A stretch of DNA of 64,000 nt from Cheilinus undulatus (taxonomy: Eukaryota > Chordata > Actinopteri > Labriformes > Labridae): assembly GCF_018320785.1 (NCBI RefSeq), contig NC_054867.1:36521855-36585854 (forward strand). The letters are read 5' to 3'. Below the pieces are notes generated by a model, which saw only the letters and a program-made list of their open reading frames with translations, did no database searches and was not told where the DNA came from. Positions 1-12,483 of the stretch are shown here, piece by piece (within the stretch, counting starts at the first letter, position 1; every line of letters starts with the position of its first letter). Made by a program: the position numbers and the translations under genes.

Positions 1-347
1 GGTAGATTGATAGATTGTAACCTTGAATCTAACACCCAAAAGGTTTAACGTGACTTAGATACTGAGAGCCCCAGTTGATTAAGTAGGAATATTTTGACCA
101 TTGCACAATTTGATATTGAAATTGACAATTCATACTTGTACTTTTGTTTGGAAAGTTAAAATATCATTGTGATTCATTTTTCTAGCATCTTCTGACCTTA
201 ACTATAAACACACAGTAATAGTACACACTATTTTAAACTACTACTAATATTAATCTCACACAGTACTACAGAACTGTTACCATCCAGACAAATACAAACA
301 CTGACACCTTACAAGTGTTACCATCAATTTAATACATTTTTAAAAAA
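1..347. other. No gene seen
   Basis: AT-rich sequence with no recognisable coding, RNA or repeat feature. It ends where a dispersed element begins. Confidence 0.6.
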
Positions 348-1003
348 CTAAAAAAGCACTCGGAGGGCGCAGACCTCTGTCACCAGGTGCCCCCCACTAC
401 GGCATTCGCCGATTACTCCCTCCCCGGTGGAGTGGAAACACGGTGAGGCAAAGCATTGGCTTCACTATGTGTGCCGACAGATGCACCCATGGTCTCACTG
501 GACGACTGGAAGTCATGGCAGAGGGTGAATTTTCCTCTTTTCCTCTCAGCATTGTGAGTCCTCTCTCTCGCTACAATTCACTGTCTTTCTCTCTGTTACG
601 CTCCGACACGCCTCCTCGACCGGGTGTGCGTCTTTCAAACTGTATAAACTCCAAAACTTTGAATAGAAACACACCCAAAAACTGCTGCTGGGATTGAAGT
701 TACTCATGTCGGCCATCTCCTGGTGTGAAGTGGTAAGAGCGCAGACCTCCACCATTAGCCCTATCTCCCAATAGTGCGGAATCCTTAAAAAAATTCCTGG
801 ATCCAGACGGTGATCCGGATCACTCCCAAAATCTAATCAGTTCTTCCTTATGCCATTTCTGACATTTCCTGAAAATTTCATGAAAATCCATCCACAACTT
901 TTTAAGTTATGTTGCTAACAAACTAACAAACAAACAAACTAACTAACAAACTAACAAACAAACAAACCCACCCGATCACATAACCTCCATAGCAGAGGTA
1001 ATA
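348..1003 (+). repeat. Dispersed non-autonomous element, copy a (long form)
   Basis: This segment shares over 400 bp with 61,422-61,972, and its right part matches the reverse complement of 63,477-63,722. It starts with a motif like CTAGAAAAGCACTC (here slightly changed) followed by GCAGACCTC. An internal module GCAGACCTCCACC recurs near 740, so the start module is duplicated inside the element. The right part holds an (AACA)n-rich tract and ends near CATAACCTCC. No coding capacity is seen and the ends do not form obvious terminal inverted repeats. I do not recognise the family; the type is common in fish genomes as far as I know, but the name would need a Repbase/Dfam search. Confidence 0.75.
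915..967. repeat. (AACA/AACT)n simple repeat
   Basis: Run of AACA and AACT tetranucleotide-like units inside the dispersed element. Related tracts occur at the matching place at 57,320-57,361 and, on the other strand, near 63,500-63,530, so the tract belongs to the element. Confidence 0.8.
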
Positions 1004-1444
1004 ATTGTACACATTAACCTGACCCTAAGGAGAACACAATAACAACAGACACTTTTCAACCTATCTGTGGCTATTATTATACGTATATAGCTTATATTCA
1101 CTGCTCACAGTGTAAATGTTTTTGTTTTACGGACTTCATTCTTTTTTTCTCTCATTGACTGTCATTATTACTTACATGTATATGGACTATTATGTACAAA
1201 AATAATTCATCAAAATTATCTCATGTTCCATAGTTCCCTCATTGACTTGTCTATGCTTATGAGGCCACCTTGCCACTGGCAATATGGCAGACACACTGAT
1301 GCATCACAGCAGCAGGCAAACCCAGTAAATGAGGGGTCTACATGTTCTATATCTATGGTTACTACATAAGCCAATGTAGTTAAGTTAGCTTTAACAAACA
1401 TAGCTAAAGCTAATCTAGCTATGTAAGCTACATATAAGCATAAA
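1004..1444. other. No gene seen
   Basis: AT-rich sequence between two transposon remnants. Only short ORFs without recognisable features are present. Confidence 0.55.
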
Positions 1445-1740
1445 CTATATTACCAAAAGTATTCGCTCACCTGCCTTGACTCACATATGAACTTAAGTGA
1501 CATCCCATTCTTAATCCATTGGGTTTAACATGATGTTGGTCCACCCTTTGCAGCTATAACAGCTTCAACTCCTCTGGGAAGGCTTTCCACAAGGGTTAGG
1601 AGTGTGTTTATGGGAGTTTTTGACCATTCTTCCAGAAGCGCATTTGTGAGGTCACACACTGATGTTGGACGAGAAGGCCTGGCTCCGCTCTATTTTATCC
1701 CAAAGGTGTTCTATCAGGTTGAGGTCAGGACTCACATACT
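1445..1740 (-). mobile_element. Tc1-like transposon remnant (3' end with transposase C-terminus)
   Basis: The minus strand reads into the end of a Tc1/mariner DDE transposase. Near 1,690-1,735 it encodes SPDLNLIEHLWDKIERS-like residues, the conserved block around the catalytic glutamate (family form NPIEHLWDEIER). The plus-strand start, near ACCAAAAGTATTCGC, looks like the terminal inverted repeat of this fish Tc1 family. Only the last ~300 bp survive: homology stops at about 1740 and the catalytic aspartates and the other end are missing. The reading frame is interrupted by stops, so it is dead. Confidence 0.8.
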
Positions 1741-2263
1741 CTCCAGAGTAAGTAACATTAGCAATAGCAAGAAGCTAGTAGATAATTCATAATCTTTGGC
1801 CCAGTCTAGCCCAGACTCTTCATTCTAATGTCATTATTTTGGTCATGAGGAGAAGTCAGTTTATGTCTGCTATATCTCTCGGCAATCACTTAACCTGACC
1901 TGATCATAGTGACAGACAAAAAAATGTGTAGCCTGAGCTTGCCTTAAGACACATTATGGGTTTCCTAGTGTGAGTACTTCAATTACATCACTTGAGGTAG
2001 TTTATCAGCTTGTACAGCTCCCTCTAGAGAGACAGAAGCTTCACAGTACTATTTTCAAATATAGCCCACTTAGATTTGATCTAGTACGATTTATAAAATC
2101 AGTGAGGTTTCACTTTAAGCCTGAAATTAAACAAGTCGAGTGTGGATATATGCTGTCTCAAGATCCAATGACCTTCAGTGCTCATACTGCATGTTTTTTC
2201 AGTCATACAAATTTGTAAGGGTTGGGTATCCTGGGGCTAAGAGACATTATCACACAGAAACTA

Positions 2264-2293
2264 CAGAGAGAGGGAGAGAGAGAGAAAGAGAGA
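2264..2293. repeat. (GA)n microsatellite
   Basis: Imperfect GA-rich tract of about 30 bp. Confidence 0.8.
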
Positions 2294-2400
2294 CGTTATC
2301 TGTGCAATTCCAAGCCCTGTCCGTCATGTGGCAGTGTGCAGCTTCTTAGGAGCTGCTGTCACAATGGAGCAGAGCCAGTCAAAGTTAGCTTAATCCCTCA

Positions 2401-2427
2401 CACACTCACACACACACACACACACAT
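2401..2427. repeat. (CA)n microsatellite
   Basis: CA dinucleotide run of about 27 bp with one interruption near its start. Confidence 0.9.
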
Positions 2428-4142
2428 ACAGATATGTCTGGTCTTTATCTCTGCATGCAGCTTGAAGCTTACAGCCTGCCTCCCCCCTGCGTTCTCCTGC
2501 TCCTCTCTCTTTGATGCCTCTCTGGAAACACAGGAACCGCTAATGGAGACAAGGAAAAGGCTTCTCACTACTCTGCCTTCTTGTCATTCATGCCAGTTCT
2601 TTACAGTAATGTTTGAAAAGAAGGGGAAACAGGAAGGGGACAAAACAGATTCATTATGTCAATTTTTTGCGAAAAGCACTGGTTCTGTGACAACCGCTGT
2701 AAAATGACCGATTGATTGAAACCAATTTTATTGATGTTTGAAGACTTGCCAAAGGGACTGTGGAATGGTGCATTTTCCGTGTCTGCATAAAGAGGAGAGT
2801 ATTGTTGTTGGTGCATTTAATGAAGTAATCGCTCCCACTTCTTTTTCACTTTCCGTCATCCTTCTCTTACTTACTTTTTCTCCTTTAATCTGTTCTTTTT
2901 ACTCTCCTCCTAACAGTGGACTCTCAAGAACACAAGTTTATGAAAGTTTAGAATATTTAATTTTCTGTGCACTCAAAAGTAGAAATGAATCCAAAATGGT
3001 GCAAGTCATTTAGTGACACAGTGCCAGTGTAGACATTTTTGGCTCAGCCTTTCCCCAAAGAAATGTTTCAGTTTCTTATCCCATGTTCTATTGGTATCTG
3101 AATTATTTCTGATACAGAGACAGGTTTGATTCCCTTGCTGGCCTTTAATGTTTTAATTGACACACACTAGTAGGCACTTCCTTACTTTTTTATGTTTGTT
3201 TCTTGCATTTGTTCATCCCAGTATGAAATGGTTTTGTTTCAATGAAAGCAGACAGTGATGCTCTTTGAAGGAGCTACATCAGTCACTGTGGATCAGATTG
3301 ATGAAGGAAAGTTATCGACTTTTACCTGGCTGAAAATTTAAGCCCATTTCCTTTTACTCTTGCCCTCTTTATCCCATCAACACACCTTTCGGTCCTGCAG
3401 TGGGCCACTGTAACGTGTTGTGCATTATGCACGTTAGTCAACAGCAAACAAACTTTTTCATCCTTTTTTGATCCAGTGGCCTGGGCTCTGACTTACACAG
3501 AGGTGACATGAAGTTTGTGTGCAGACATCCCACAATGATATTGCACATATTGTGTGCAATATCATCATACGTTAAAGTAATTTTTTATCCTAATGTACTG
3601 TATGAAATAATTGAACAAAGTAACAAATAAATTGTAAAAAATGTTAAGTGAAATTCCCAAGTTTCCGTAAGAATAACTCATTTATAAGTCAGTAAAAAAG
3701 GCATTAGAGGATTTTGTTGAGAGTAGAGGGTAGAAAAGTTAATGAATAAAATACATTTATTTAAGTTGGTTATGGTTTTATTAATAATGTGAATATGTTA
3801 ATAGTGTTTTTTTATTTCAAGTGTTACAAAATGCGATGGGGATGTACTGCTTAATGTATGTTCAAACTGCCTTTGAAGTTTTTTTTATGTCATCGACCAT
3901 TTTCAAATTTTGGCACAGGTACCATTATCAAACTATTGATCAAGCACAGATGTAGGAAAAACCCGGACGATACCCATCCCTACTTAAAAATGGGTGAGAG
4001 ACTTACACAGACCAATCAGTTAACAGTTACTGTTTTTCTTGTACAAAATGACACTTTCTTACTGTTTTGGTTAAATTTTCTGCCTTATATATTAACTGTT
4101 GTACATTATCTTATTATTGTAATGTTAATCTAACAAAGCCTA

Positions 4143-4430
4143 AGTGCCCTCCACATGGAAAAAGTTAAACAAAGTGCATTCGTGCACCCGTTTAATTTGA
4201 CAGGATTGACAAGGCTTCTTGAGTGTCCTTCAAATGGATAAATTTGGTAATATGCCCTCTTGGGTACCCACCAAGAGGAAAATGTTTACAAAGTACCCTA
4301 TATGGTGCCCACCACCCTCTAGGATGCCCACCAAGTGGAGAAATTCAACAAAGTGCCCTCTTAGGTGCCCTTCAAGTGGACAAGCTTGACAATTTACCCT
4401 GTAAAATGCCAACTTGATGAAACTTGATCA
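4143..4430. repeat. Degenerate ~40-bp minisatellite
   Basis: About seven diverged units, each of form GTGCCCTCTT..GGTGCCC-CAAGTGG-AAA-TTGACAA, repeat with a period of about 40 bp; one unit is longer through an extra CACCCTCTAGGATGCC-like insertion. Units near 4,252, 4,293, 4,352 and 4,391 align by eye. Short ORFs on both strands here are by-products of the repeat. Confidence 0.65.
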
Positions 4431-5939
4431 AATTTATGCTATTTACACATGTCATGATGTCAAGACCAAGAAACTTGTCTTGTTTAGTTGATACTTAGGA
4501 ATTAAGCCCACAAGATAGTAAAATGAGTAAAAACACGTCATTGGAGAACATCCTTGAAAATAGGAAAGGGCTTAAAGAGCCAACGACTGCCAAGAAAAAG
4601 AAAGCTGCCTTAAGAAGACAATACTTCTCTGGTGGACAAAGTAGGGGAGAAATATGTGAAGCATAAATTCCATTTTCACTGACATGCTCCCCTTTGTATC
4701 TTTCAATCTCTTAGTAAAGAATTCCTGAACCCCAATTAAGTCCTTAATATTGACCCCTAAATTCAACAGTGTAACCCAATGGCAGTAAAAAGCCAGCATT
4801 CACCAGAGTTGTCAAGTAGGAGATAGATGTAAGTCTGAAGAGAGAGCTTAGAGAGAAAACAGGGGAAGAAGGGCCAGGATGAGGTGCCCTGATCGCCCTC
4901 ACCGCTGCTAGATTGGCCATATTCTTGTTTGTCTAACTATTTAGTTGTTAAGTTAGTTTATTTGTCCCCGTAGAGAAATTGGGGTGTGGCAGGAATCACA
5001 ACATTTGGCAACAGCATACAGTGTCAACACTGATACAGCGTACTTTACTCTGTAAAGCACTTCAGTCAACCATTGTTGTTTTAAATATGACATATAAAAG
5101 AGGCTGACTTGACTTGCCTCGGGCTTAGTTAGAAATTACAATAAGATGGAAAAAGTGTATGCTTTAGTAGGTGCAAACACCAGAGTTCTGTAACATGAAT
5201 GTTCTTCGTGTGGCTATGTAAAATCTTCTGCCTATCATACTGAGTTAAGTTACTAGTCTTTACACTACATTTATATACGTGGTTGTCAACTTAGAGATCG
5301 TTGTCCATTTTGGTAGATATAGATATTTTACTCCTGACACAAACCCATCAAAAAAGTACAGGATCATATCTGCCGCATGTATAAAACATTACTTCCACAC
5401 ACTGGTTTGATTCTGACCTGTGCTAGAACATCAGGCATACAGCTCTGTTAAAAGTTGTTGTTGTTCAATGCATCATTACAGTTAAAAGTACCACAGGGAA
5501 ATCTAAATTCTAAACCATCCCCTCAAAGACAACCAAGACTATAACTCAGGGGATAGGAAACTGTTTTATGAGTCCTAATTACCTTCACCTGCTGGTTTGA
5601 TAGCCACCTGTACCACAAAATCAGTTATATTGTCCACTTAAGAGCTGTCACTATCCATTGTAATTATATTGGAATTATGCAATACAATGGGGATTTGGAA
5701 ACCAGTTGTCCCGACGGCTGCTATCCACCAATAGTTTTATTCCATCCTATGCCAGAACCTCTATTCAACCTCTGGTTTCAGAGCTGTCAGTAGCCATTGC
5801 TGTGATGATGTGATCAAGTCAATAGAGCTCAACAGTGGCCACCTACCTTTTGGCAGCTGTGCTTCTAGAAGTAAATTTTGCAATTCAAATCAAGTTTACA
5901 AAATCTTTGTATCAGTATTTTTTAATCCAAGATCTAACT
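4431..5939. other. No gene seen
   Basis: AT-rich sequence without recognisable coding or RNA features. Confidence 0.5.
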
Positions 5940-6550
5940 ACAGAGTCTCTCCCATCTCAGCCTGTAACTCTTTCAGAGTAGTGTGTCTTGGTGGCCTCTC
6001 TCACTATTCTCCTTGCACGGTCATGCAGCTTGTGAAGACGGCTTGATTTAGCCAGATTTACACATGTGCCATATTCCTTTCATTCTTTGATCATGAATTT
6101 AACTGAATTCCAGGGGATGTTCAGTGCGTCTGAAATTTTTTCGTATCAATCCATGACTTAAGTTTTTCCATTCTGACTTGCTTGGAGTGTTCTTTTGTCT
6201 TCATGGTGTAATGGTAGCCAGGAATACTAATTAACCAGTGACTGGACCTTCCAGACACAGGGGTCTTTATACAGCAATTACTTGAGACACATTCACTGCA
6301 CCCAGGTGTTCCCCATTTCAATAATTGTGAGAGAACTTGCACCAATTAGCTGGACCTCTATTGAATTAGGTCAGTCACTTTTTTGGAAGGAGGGGCATTT
6401 ATGCAATAACTTATTTTACCTGTTGACACTACTTTGTAGAACTCTGTTTTCACTTTGACATAAAAGACTTTTAAAAAAGATAAAGGAGTTTATAAGATCA
6501 ATAAAAGGGTAAAATATCCAAGGGGGTGAATACTTTTTATAGGCATTGTA
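5940..6550 (-). mobile_element. Tc1-like transposon remnant (5' half)
   Basis: The right edge ends in GGGGGTGAATACTTTTTATAG followed by GCATTGTA, the outer part of the terminal repeat of a common fish Tc1 family. On the minus strand the transposase start is visible at 6,204: MKTKEHSKQVRMEKLKSWI, close to the family start MKTKELSKQVRDKVVE. Further in (about 5,970-6,060) diverged, out-of-frame sequence still resembles the DNA-binding region (LHKLHDRARRIVREATK). The frame is interrupted soon after the start and the DDE catalytic half and the other end are absent. Confidence 0.85.
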
Positions 6551-7659
6551 TATTGTTTAATGGGACAGTGACATGTAATGTCGTCATCAATAGTTTACAG
6601 TTGAAGTTTGCAGGCACGCTAAGCATTTTCATAGCTACATCCAGCTGGGCTCTACATCAGAGATGTAGCTTTGACTCTCTGACTGTGGGTATTGTGTTTT
6701 TTTTCAGTGACAATGTGAATATACTATGCTTATCTTTAGTCAAGGTTAATATCATACAAACCTGTGTCTTTACAGGGGCATAGTCCATCATTTTACACAC
6801 ATGTGACTCATGATAAATCTGCCTTGGATATTTCTGACATTTTGGCTGATAATTATTTCTGCTTTGAGGAAAATGAAGGTGAATTTCACTTTGAGAATGA
6901 CACTGTGAGCCGTGTGTCAGTAGGTGGACTGGAACAACAATAGGGAAAAGTCAGGTTCTGGCTGTGCTGCTCACTCTTACCATGGACTTCCACTGGGTCC
7001 ATCTCCAGTCCATCACGGCTGCGCTGCAGCTTGACTGCATGCCCCGCTGTCTGTCAGCACCCACTGCCTGCATTTGCAGAGCAGCATGGAGCAGCACTGC
7101 TGGATGCTAGACCCACAAGACCGAGGAGTTTCGCTGTAGTTACAGAATCACACCTGGCCGTGCGAGTATAGACTACTTAAGTGCTATAAAACATAAACAC
7201 AAGTGAAGCTATTGTTCTGAACTGCAGGAATAGGATGAACTAGCTTGTATTTGTCTCTGTTTTGTCTATATATGTGTATTTTTTGCTTCTACCATGGGTC
7301 ATGGGGTAGTTACCCTTTTTGAATAAAAGCGATCCCACTTGCTCCTCTGACCTGTTGACTACAGGCTCTGCAACACCCCATATCGATGTTTTGTCAATGT
7401 AGTAAAAGGAAATACATTCTGGCAGTTGTCTGGCGTCAACACAGAGTATTTTATTCTCCGGCATCCAGCAGAAATACAAATCCTGCATATCTGATGGAGC
7501 AGAAATGCAGTGCAGCGGAGCTGGTGGAAGCACTCTCATTGACTAAAGCTAAAACCTATCTATCTAGAGCGTAGATGGACCGAAAATGTAACTGGTGGAA
7601 TTTAGGGGTTGGTTAGCATTTTTGTTTTACATTTACTTGTGTTGTACTTGAGGGTTAAT
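6551..7659. other. No gene seen
   Basis: Unassigned sequence. The part at about 6,960-7,130 is more GC-rich than its surroundings and could be an old dispersed repeat, but no second copy lies in this window. Confidence 0.4.
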
Positions 7660-8220
7660 CTTGCAAAGCAGATGGATACGCCTGTTTCCGTGTTTCTCAC
7701 TGGCAAATCCATCTTGCAAAGCTCCTATCTGAACAGATTGGGCCCTGTGAAGAGCGTCAAGACCAGTCAGTGTTGTTTGAGGAGTAAGAGGCAGTCCATC
7801 CAGGCGAGGTGGAGTCGTGATGTAGCAGGCAGTGACAAGAGGCTGGTGCAGTCATGTTGAAAGAGATTAGCATGGATGCCGCTATAGCTTCAGTTTTATC
7901 AGAATTGACAACATTTCTTCGAAAAAAAAAGAGGAGGAACAAAGAACAGAATTTTATTTGCAAAAATGACAAAAGTCGTGTACTGACATGTCTACAGTCA
8001 CTATGGTTCACGTAATGCGGTTCTCTATGGAGTTTACTCCTCGGTGGCGGTGCACACCTATGATGTCACGTTTTGTTGCTCTGATTGGCCCGTAAAGATG
8101 TAACAGAAATTACGTTCATCCAATTACCCTCTGAGTATTTTTTTCAAAGGGTCTGCCCACCGTCTATGGAAGGTTTCCCAGATGGATGTGTGAAACAAAT
8201 CCATCTGGCATGTCAGGTTA
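7660..8220 (+). repeat. Dispersed repeat, internal copy of the 59,059-59,808 element
   Basis: Starts with CTTGCAAAGCAGA and ends with GGCATGTCAGGTTA. It aligns over most of its length with about 59,141-59,607, for example TTTTGTTGCTCTGATTGG at 8,073 and 59,473. The terminal repeat-bearing ends seen in the other copy are missing here. No coding capacity is seen. Confidence 0.75.
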
Positions 8221-10084
8221 CTTGAGGATTATTTGAGTTGCAACCCCAACTCACTGTAAGTCATCACAAATGTTTGTGTGGCATCAATGTTTTGTATGCG
8301 TACTTCTCACTGCTTAGTTGAAAAGAGAGTGTGTATTGTTTCATTACAAAGTCATACAAGTGACTCCTGGCTTTGCATGTACACTACAGTGGTTTTAGTT
8401 GTTGTGGATTTTTTGTGAACGGAAGTTATTATCCAAAGATTATTGTTGGAATGTGGAACTTTTTGAAACTGAAAATGAAAAATGATTGTTTTCGCTGGAT
8501 CATTTCCATGAAAATGTGACTTTTGAGTCATCTTTGTTTCACAGATTGACAAGTTGATTTAAAGACTTTATTATGTAACAGTTTGAACCCAGATCTTGGT
8601 GGCAAAAAAATATGGCAACACTCAGTTATAACTTTTTTTAATGACTGTATTCCCTCTACACAAGAGCTGTCATCCCTGAATGGCACCTCCTTGCTTTTAG
8701 CAAAGTGCTCAGCTTATTTTGTTTTGACTGTTTATCGTAACAATGAGAAGGATGATGGATTTGTGATTATCCAAATTTGTTTCTGACCTTGTGTGCACAT
8801 AAAACAAGGAAATACCAAGAAGGTTTGAGAGAAACACTGGAATGATGAAATTTATCTGAACCATGATGTGCTCCATGACCTGACCTCTGATAAGCTGAAC
8901 GAGAAGAATGGATGTAATATGCTTGTAAAGTATTCTTTTCATTTCCTCCTTTGAAAGACAATCAAACAACGCTAAAGAGGTTTGCCGCTGAAGAGAGAAT
9001 TAAATGAGTAAGTGTACTCTTCAAGGTAGATAGTCCTTAAGAATGAGACCTTTCAACTATTTTGATATAATAGAGAACAGGATAGCATAATAGGAAAAAT
9101 TATTGGACACCCAGAATCACCAGTCACTCATGAAACCCTGTCCTTCAGGACTGAATGCAATTAAGCAGATAATGTTCTTGATTTAAATGTTGAGTATGAC
9201 TAAATATATAAATATATGACATCATAAGAAGAGTTAGATGGAATCCTTAAAAGAGAATGCCTAAAGTTGTATTTTATTGTAAAGTATTAAAAGCTGACAA
9301 CATGACAGTTCTATGTTGGTCTGCCCCTTATGAAAAATAATGCCTACTGACAACTCATTTTCCTTATATAAATATATAAATAATGGCAATCTATCCATGG
9401 GTTATAATGAAACTGTCAAAGATGACCTACTTTTATAGTGGTAAACCATTAATCATAAAGCCTGTGAAGAGCAACAACCTGCTGTAAAGCAAAGGATTCC
9501 ATTAAGACAGAGTACCAGGGGAGCTACCAGTCTTCACATGGAACAATAACACTAAACTGAATGCTGGGCGTGCAGAGGAAAGGTAACGTAATCACTGTAT
9601 GAATATCTGTGTGTTTTGTGTGTGTGTGTGTGTGTGTGTGTGTATTTATTGTGTATGGAGTAATAACCTGCAGCCCCTTATTCATGCAAGGGGCTTGATT
9701 TGAAAGTGACAAATTAATTGCTGGTTTCTGCTGCAACTAAACAACAGAAGACGAAGAGTACCCGTGGATAAGGGCGATATAAATTAAAAATTAATCAAAA
9801 ATAAATAAATTTAAAAAAAGAGGAAAAGCAGGAAAAAAGAATTCCAGTAAAAATAAAAAGATAGAAAAAACTGTTTATATAAAATATAAATATGGGAAGA
9901 AACAAACTTTAATATATTTTGTGAAACAATGAAGCGGTTGATATTACAATAAAAAGAAAACAAAAGTGGGTTGGAAGTAAACATGCAAAAAAAAAATGAA
10001 CAAGAAACTAAGTTTAACTTCTTATATGAAAGAGGGGTTATACATTGGAAAGACGGAGGGTAATGGGCTGTGTGTGAAGCCACC
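8221..10084. other. No gene seen; TG microsatellite and A-rich tract
   Basis: Unassigned AT-rich DNA. From about 9,775 to 10,015 the plus strand is strongly A-rich, just before the tRNA array. The 121-codon minus-strand ORF at 9,811-10,176 is low-complexity (Phe/Leu/Ser-rich) and only reflects this A-rich tract. Confidence 0.5.
9617..9643. repeat. (TG)n microsatellite
   Basis: TG dinucleotide run of about 27 bp. Confidence 0.9.
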
Positions 10085-10125
10085 ACTATGACGTTGGTAA
10101 TGCTCGTTTCATGTGAAATCAATCT
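10085..10125. repeat. Degenerate leftover of an array unit
   Basis: CCACCAC..ATGA..GT..AA.GCT.GTTTCATGT.AAA aligns with the spacer segment that follows each tRNA gene in the array, for example near 10,452-10,492. About 40 bp later the sequence matches the array again from a different part of the unit, as if most of one unit had been deleted at the array edge. Confidence 0.45.
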
Positions 10126-10340
10126 AATGTTCCTTTTGGGAACACAAGTGTGACTGACCGTCTTGTCAACATACAAAGTTCACGGCCAAGGACGTGCATA
10201 GAGTTGTTTAACGACGCATGCCCTGTCCTGTGACGCGCTTCACAACTTTGCCCATATCTGGGGCTCAGCTGAAAACAATTGATCCTCAGTGTCACAAGTG
10301 CCCACTTTGTCCTGCTGCAGGGCCAAGTCAAAAGTGTCTT

Positions 10341-10411
10341 TGCATTGGCCGGGAATCGAACCCGGGCCTCCCGCGTGGCAAGCGAGAATTCTACCACTGA
10401 ACAACCAATGC
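10341..10411 (-). tRNA. tRNA-Gly(GCC), array copy 1
   Basis: 71 nt. C31 in the anticodon loop is T; all stems are kept. First complete copy at the left edge. Confidence 0.9.
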
Positions 10412-11032
10412 ATCACACAATAGATGACCGCGGCCTGACGCACCCAGACGGCCACCACATGAGGTGTGCAACGCTTGTTTCATGTCAAACATCTCCACAG
10501 CACTGCCATTGATTGTCACCAAATTTTGGCAAGCACTCTCATGCTGCCTGGCAGGATCAGGTGTTATCCCATTGCTGAACTTCTGATGTGTCGTCCAGTG
10601 TCTACATCACTCCAAAATGGCTTTTCTTTGCCCCCTCTGCTTCAGTGTGGGCATGGGTCACAGCCCTTGCTCATTGACACTAACTGCAGTTCACTGTTGC
10701 CTAGATACGAAGGAATTGGACATTGTTGCCAAGAAAAGAAATGGAAATACCTCACTGTGGCCTCAAATATTGAGGTTTTGCCACAACTGGACATAAGCCT
10801 GGTTGCTTGGAAGCCAGCCTCTGGCGCTTTCCATTAAGCAGAGAGCTTCTTCTTGTGCCACCAAACAAAGTGCCTGGCCAAGGACTTGCATGGAGTTGTT
10901 TAACGACGCATACCCTGCCCTGTGACGCGCTTCACAACTTTGCCCATATCTGGGGCTCAGCTGAAAACAATTGATCCTCATTGTCACAAGTGCCCACTTT
11001 CTCCTGCTGAAGGGCCAAGTCAAAACTGTCCT

Positions 11033-11103
11033 TGCATTGGCCGGAAATCGAACACGGGCCTCCCGCGTGGCAGGCAAGAATTCTACCACTGAACAACCAA
11101 TGC
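11033..11103 (-). tRNA. tRNA-Gly(GCC), array copy 2, damaged T arm
   Basis: 71 nt. G50T and C59T give a mismatch and a wobble in the T stem and change the B box, so Pol III transcription and folding may be impaired. The anticodon is intact. Confidence 0.7.
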
Positions 11104-11722
11104 ATCACACAATGGATAACCGCGGCCTGACGCGCCCAGACAGCCCCCACATGAGGTGTGCAACGCTTGTTTCATGTCAAACGTCTCCACAGCACTGCCA
11201 TTGATTGTCACCAAATTTTGGCAAGCACTCTCATGCTGCCTGGCAGGATCAGGTGTTATCCCATTGCTGAACTTCTGATGTGTCGTCCAGTGTCTACATC
11301 ACTCCAAAATGGCTTTTCTTTGCCCCCTCTGCTTCAGTGTGGGCATGGGTCACAGCCCTTGCTCATTGACACTAACTGCAGTTCACTGTTGCCTAGATAC
11401 GAAGGAATTGGACATTGTTGCCAAGAAAAGAAATGGAAATACCTCACTGTGGCCTCAAATATTGAGGTTTTGCCACAACTGGCCACTAGCCTGGTTGCTT
11501 GGAAGCCAGCCTCTGGTGCTTTCCATGAAACAGAGAGCATCGTCTTGTGATTAAAACAAGTGCCTGGCCAAGGACGTGCATGGAGTTGTTTAACGACTCA
11601 TGCCCTGTCCTGTGACGCACTTCACAACATTGCCCGTATCTGGGGCTCAGCTGACAACAATTGATCCTCAGTGTCACAAGTGCCCACTTTGTCCTGCTGC
11701 AGGGCCAAGTCAAAACTGTCCT

Positions 11723-11793
11723 TGCATTGGCCGGGAATCGAACCCGGGCCTCCCGCGTGGCAGGCAAGAATTCTACCACTGAACAACCAATGC
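11723..11793 (-). tRNA. tRNA-Gly(GCC), array copy 3
   Basis: 71 nt, no lesion seen. It carries the common T28 variant, pairing T28 with G40. Confidence 0.93.
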
Positions 11794-12412
11794 ATCACAC
11801 AATGGATAACTGCGGCCTGACGCGCCCAGACGGCCACCACATGAGGTGTGCAACGCTTGTTTCATGTCAAACATCTCCACAGCACTGCCATTGATTGTCA
11901 CCAAATTTTGGCAAGCACTCTCATGCTGCCTGGCAGGATCAGGTGTTATCCCATTGCTGAACTTCTGATGTGTCGTCCAGTGTCTACATCACTCCAAAAT
12001 GGCATTTTCTTGCCCCCTCTGCTTCAGTGTGGGCATGGGTCACAGCCCTTGCTCATTGACAGTGCAGTTGACCGTTGCCTCTTGACATAAAGGAATTGGA
12101 CATTGTTGCCAAGAAAAGAAATGGAAAGACCTCACTGTGGCCTCAAATGTTGAGGTTGTGCCACAACTGGCCACTAGCCTGGTTGCTTGGAAGCCAGCCT
12201 CTGGCGCTTTCCATTAAGCAGAGAGCTTCTTCTTGTGCCACCAATCAAAGTGCCTGGCCAAGGACTTGCATGGAGTTGTTTAACGACGCATGCCCTGTCC
12301 TGTGACGCGCTTCAAAACTTTGCCCGTATCTGGGGCTCAGGTGACAACAATTGATCCTCAATGTCACAAGTGCCCACTTTGTCCTGCTGAAGGGCCAAGT
12401 CAAAACTGTCCT

Positions 12413-12483
12413 TGCATTGGCCGGGAATCGAACCCGGGCCTCCCGCGTGGCAGGCGCGAATTCTACCACTGAACAACCAATGC
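12413..12483 (-). tRNA. tRNA-Gly(GCC), array copy 4, anticodon-stem mismatch
   Basis: 71 nt. T27G puts G opposite G41 in the anticodon stem; the rest is intact. First unit of a four-unit block repeated from copy 8. Confidence 0.78.

Larger units (their letters stand above)
1741..4142. other. No gene seen; two microsatellites
   Basis: Single-copy-like sequence. A 161-codon plus-strand ORF at 2222-2707 overlaps the GA and CA microsatellites and shows no domain, so I do not call it a gene. No RNA gene is seen. Confidence 0.5.

Noticed and set aside
2222-2707. 161-codon plus-strand ORF
   Set aside because: Low-complexity GA and CA tracts make up part of it, and no recognisable motif is present.
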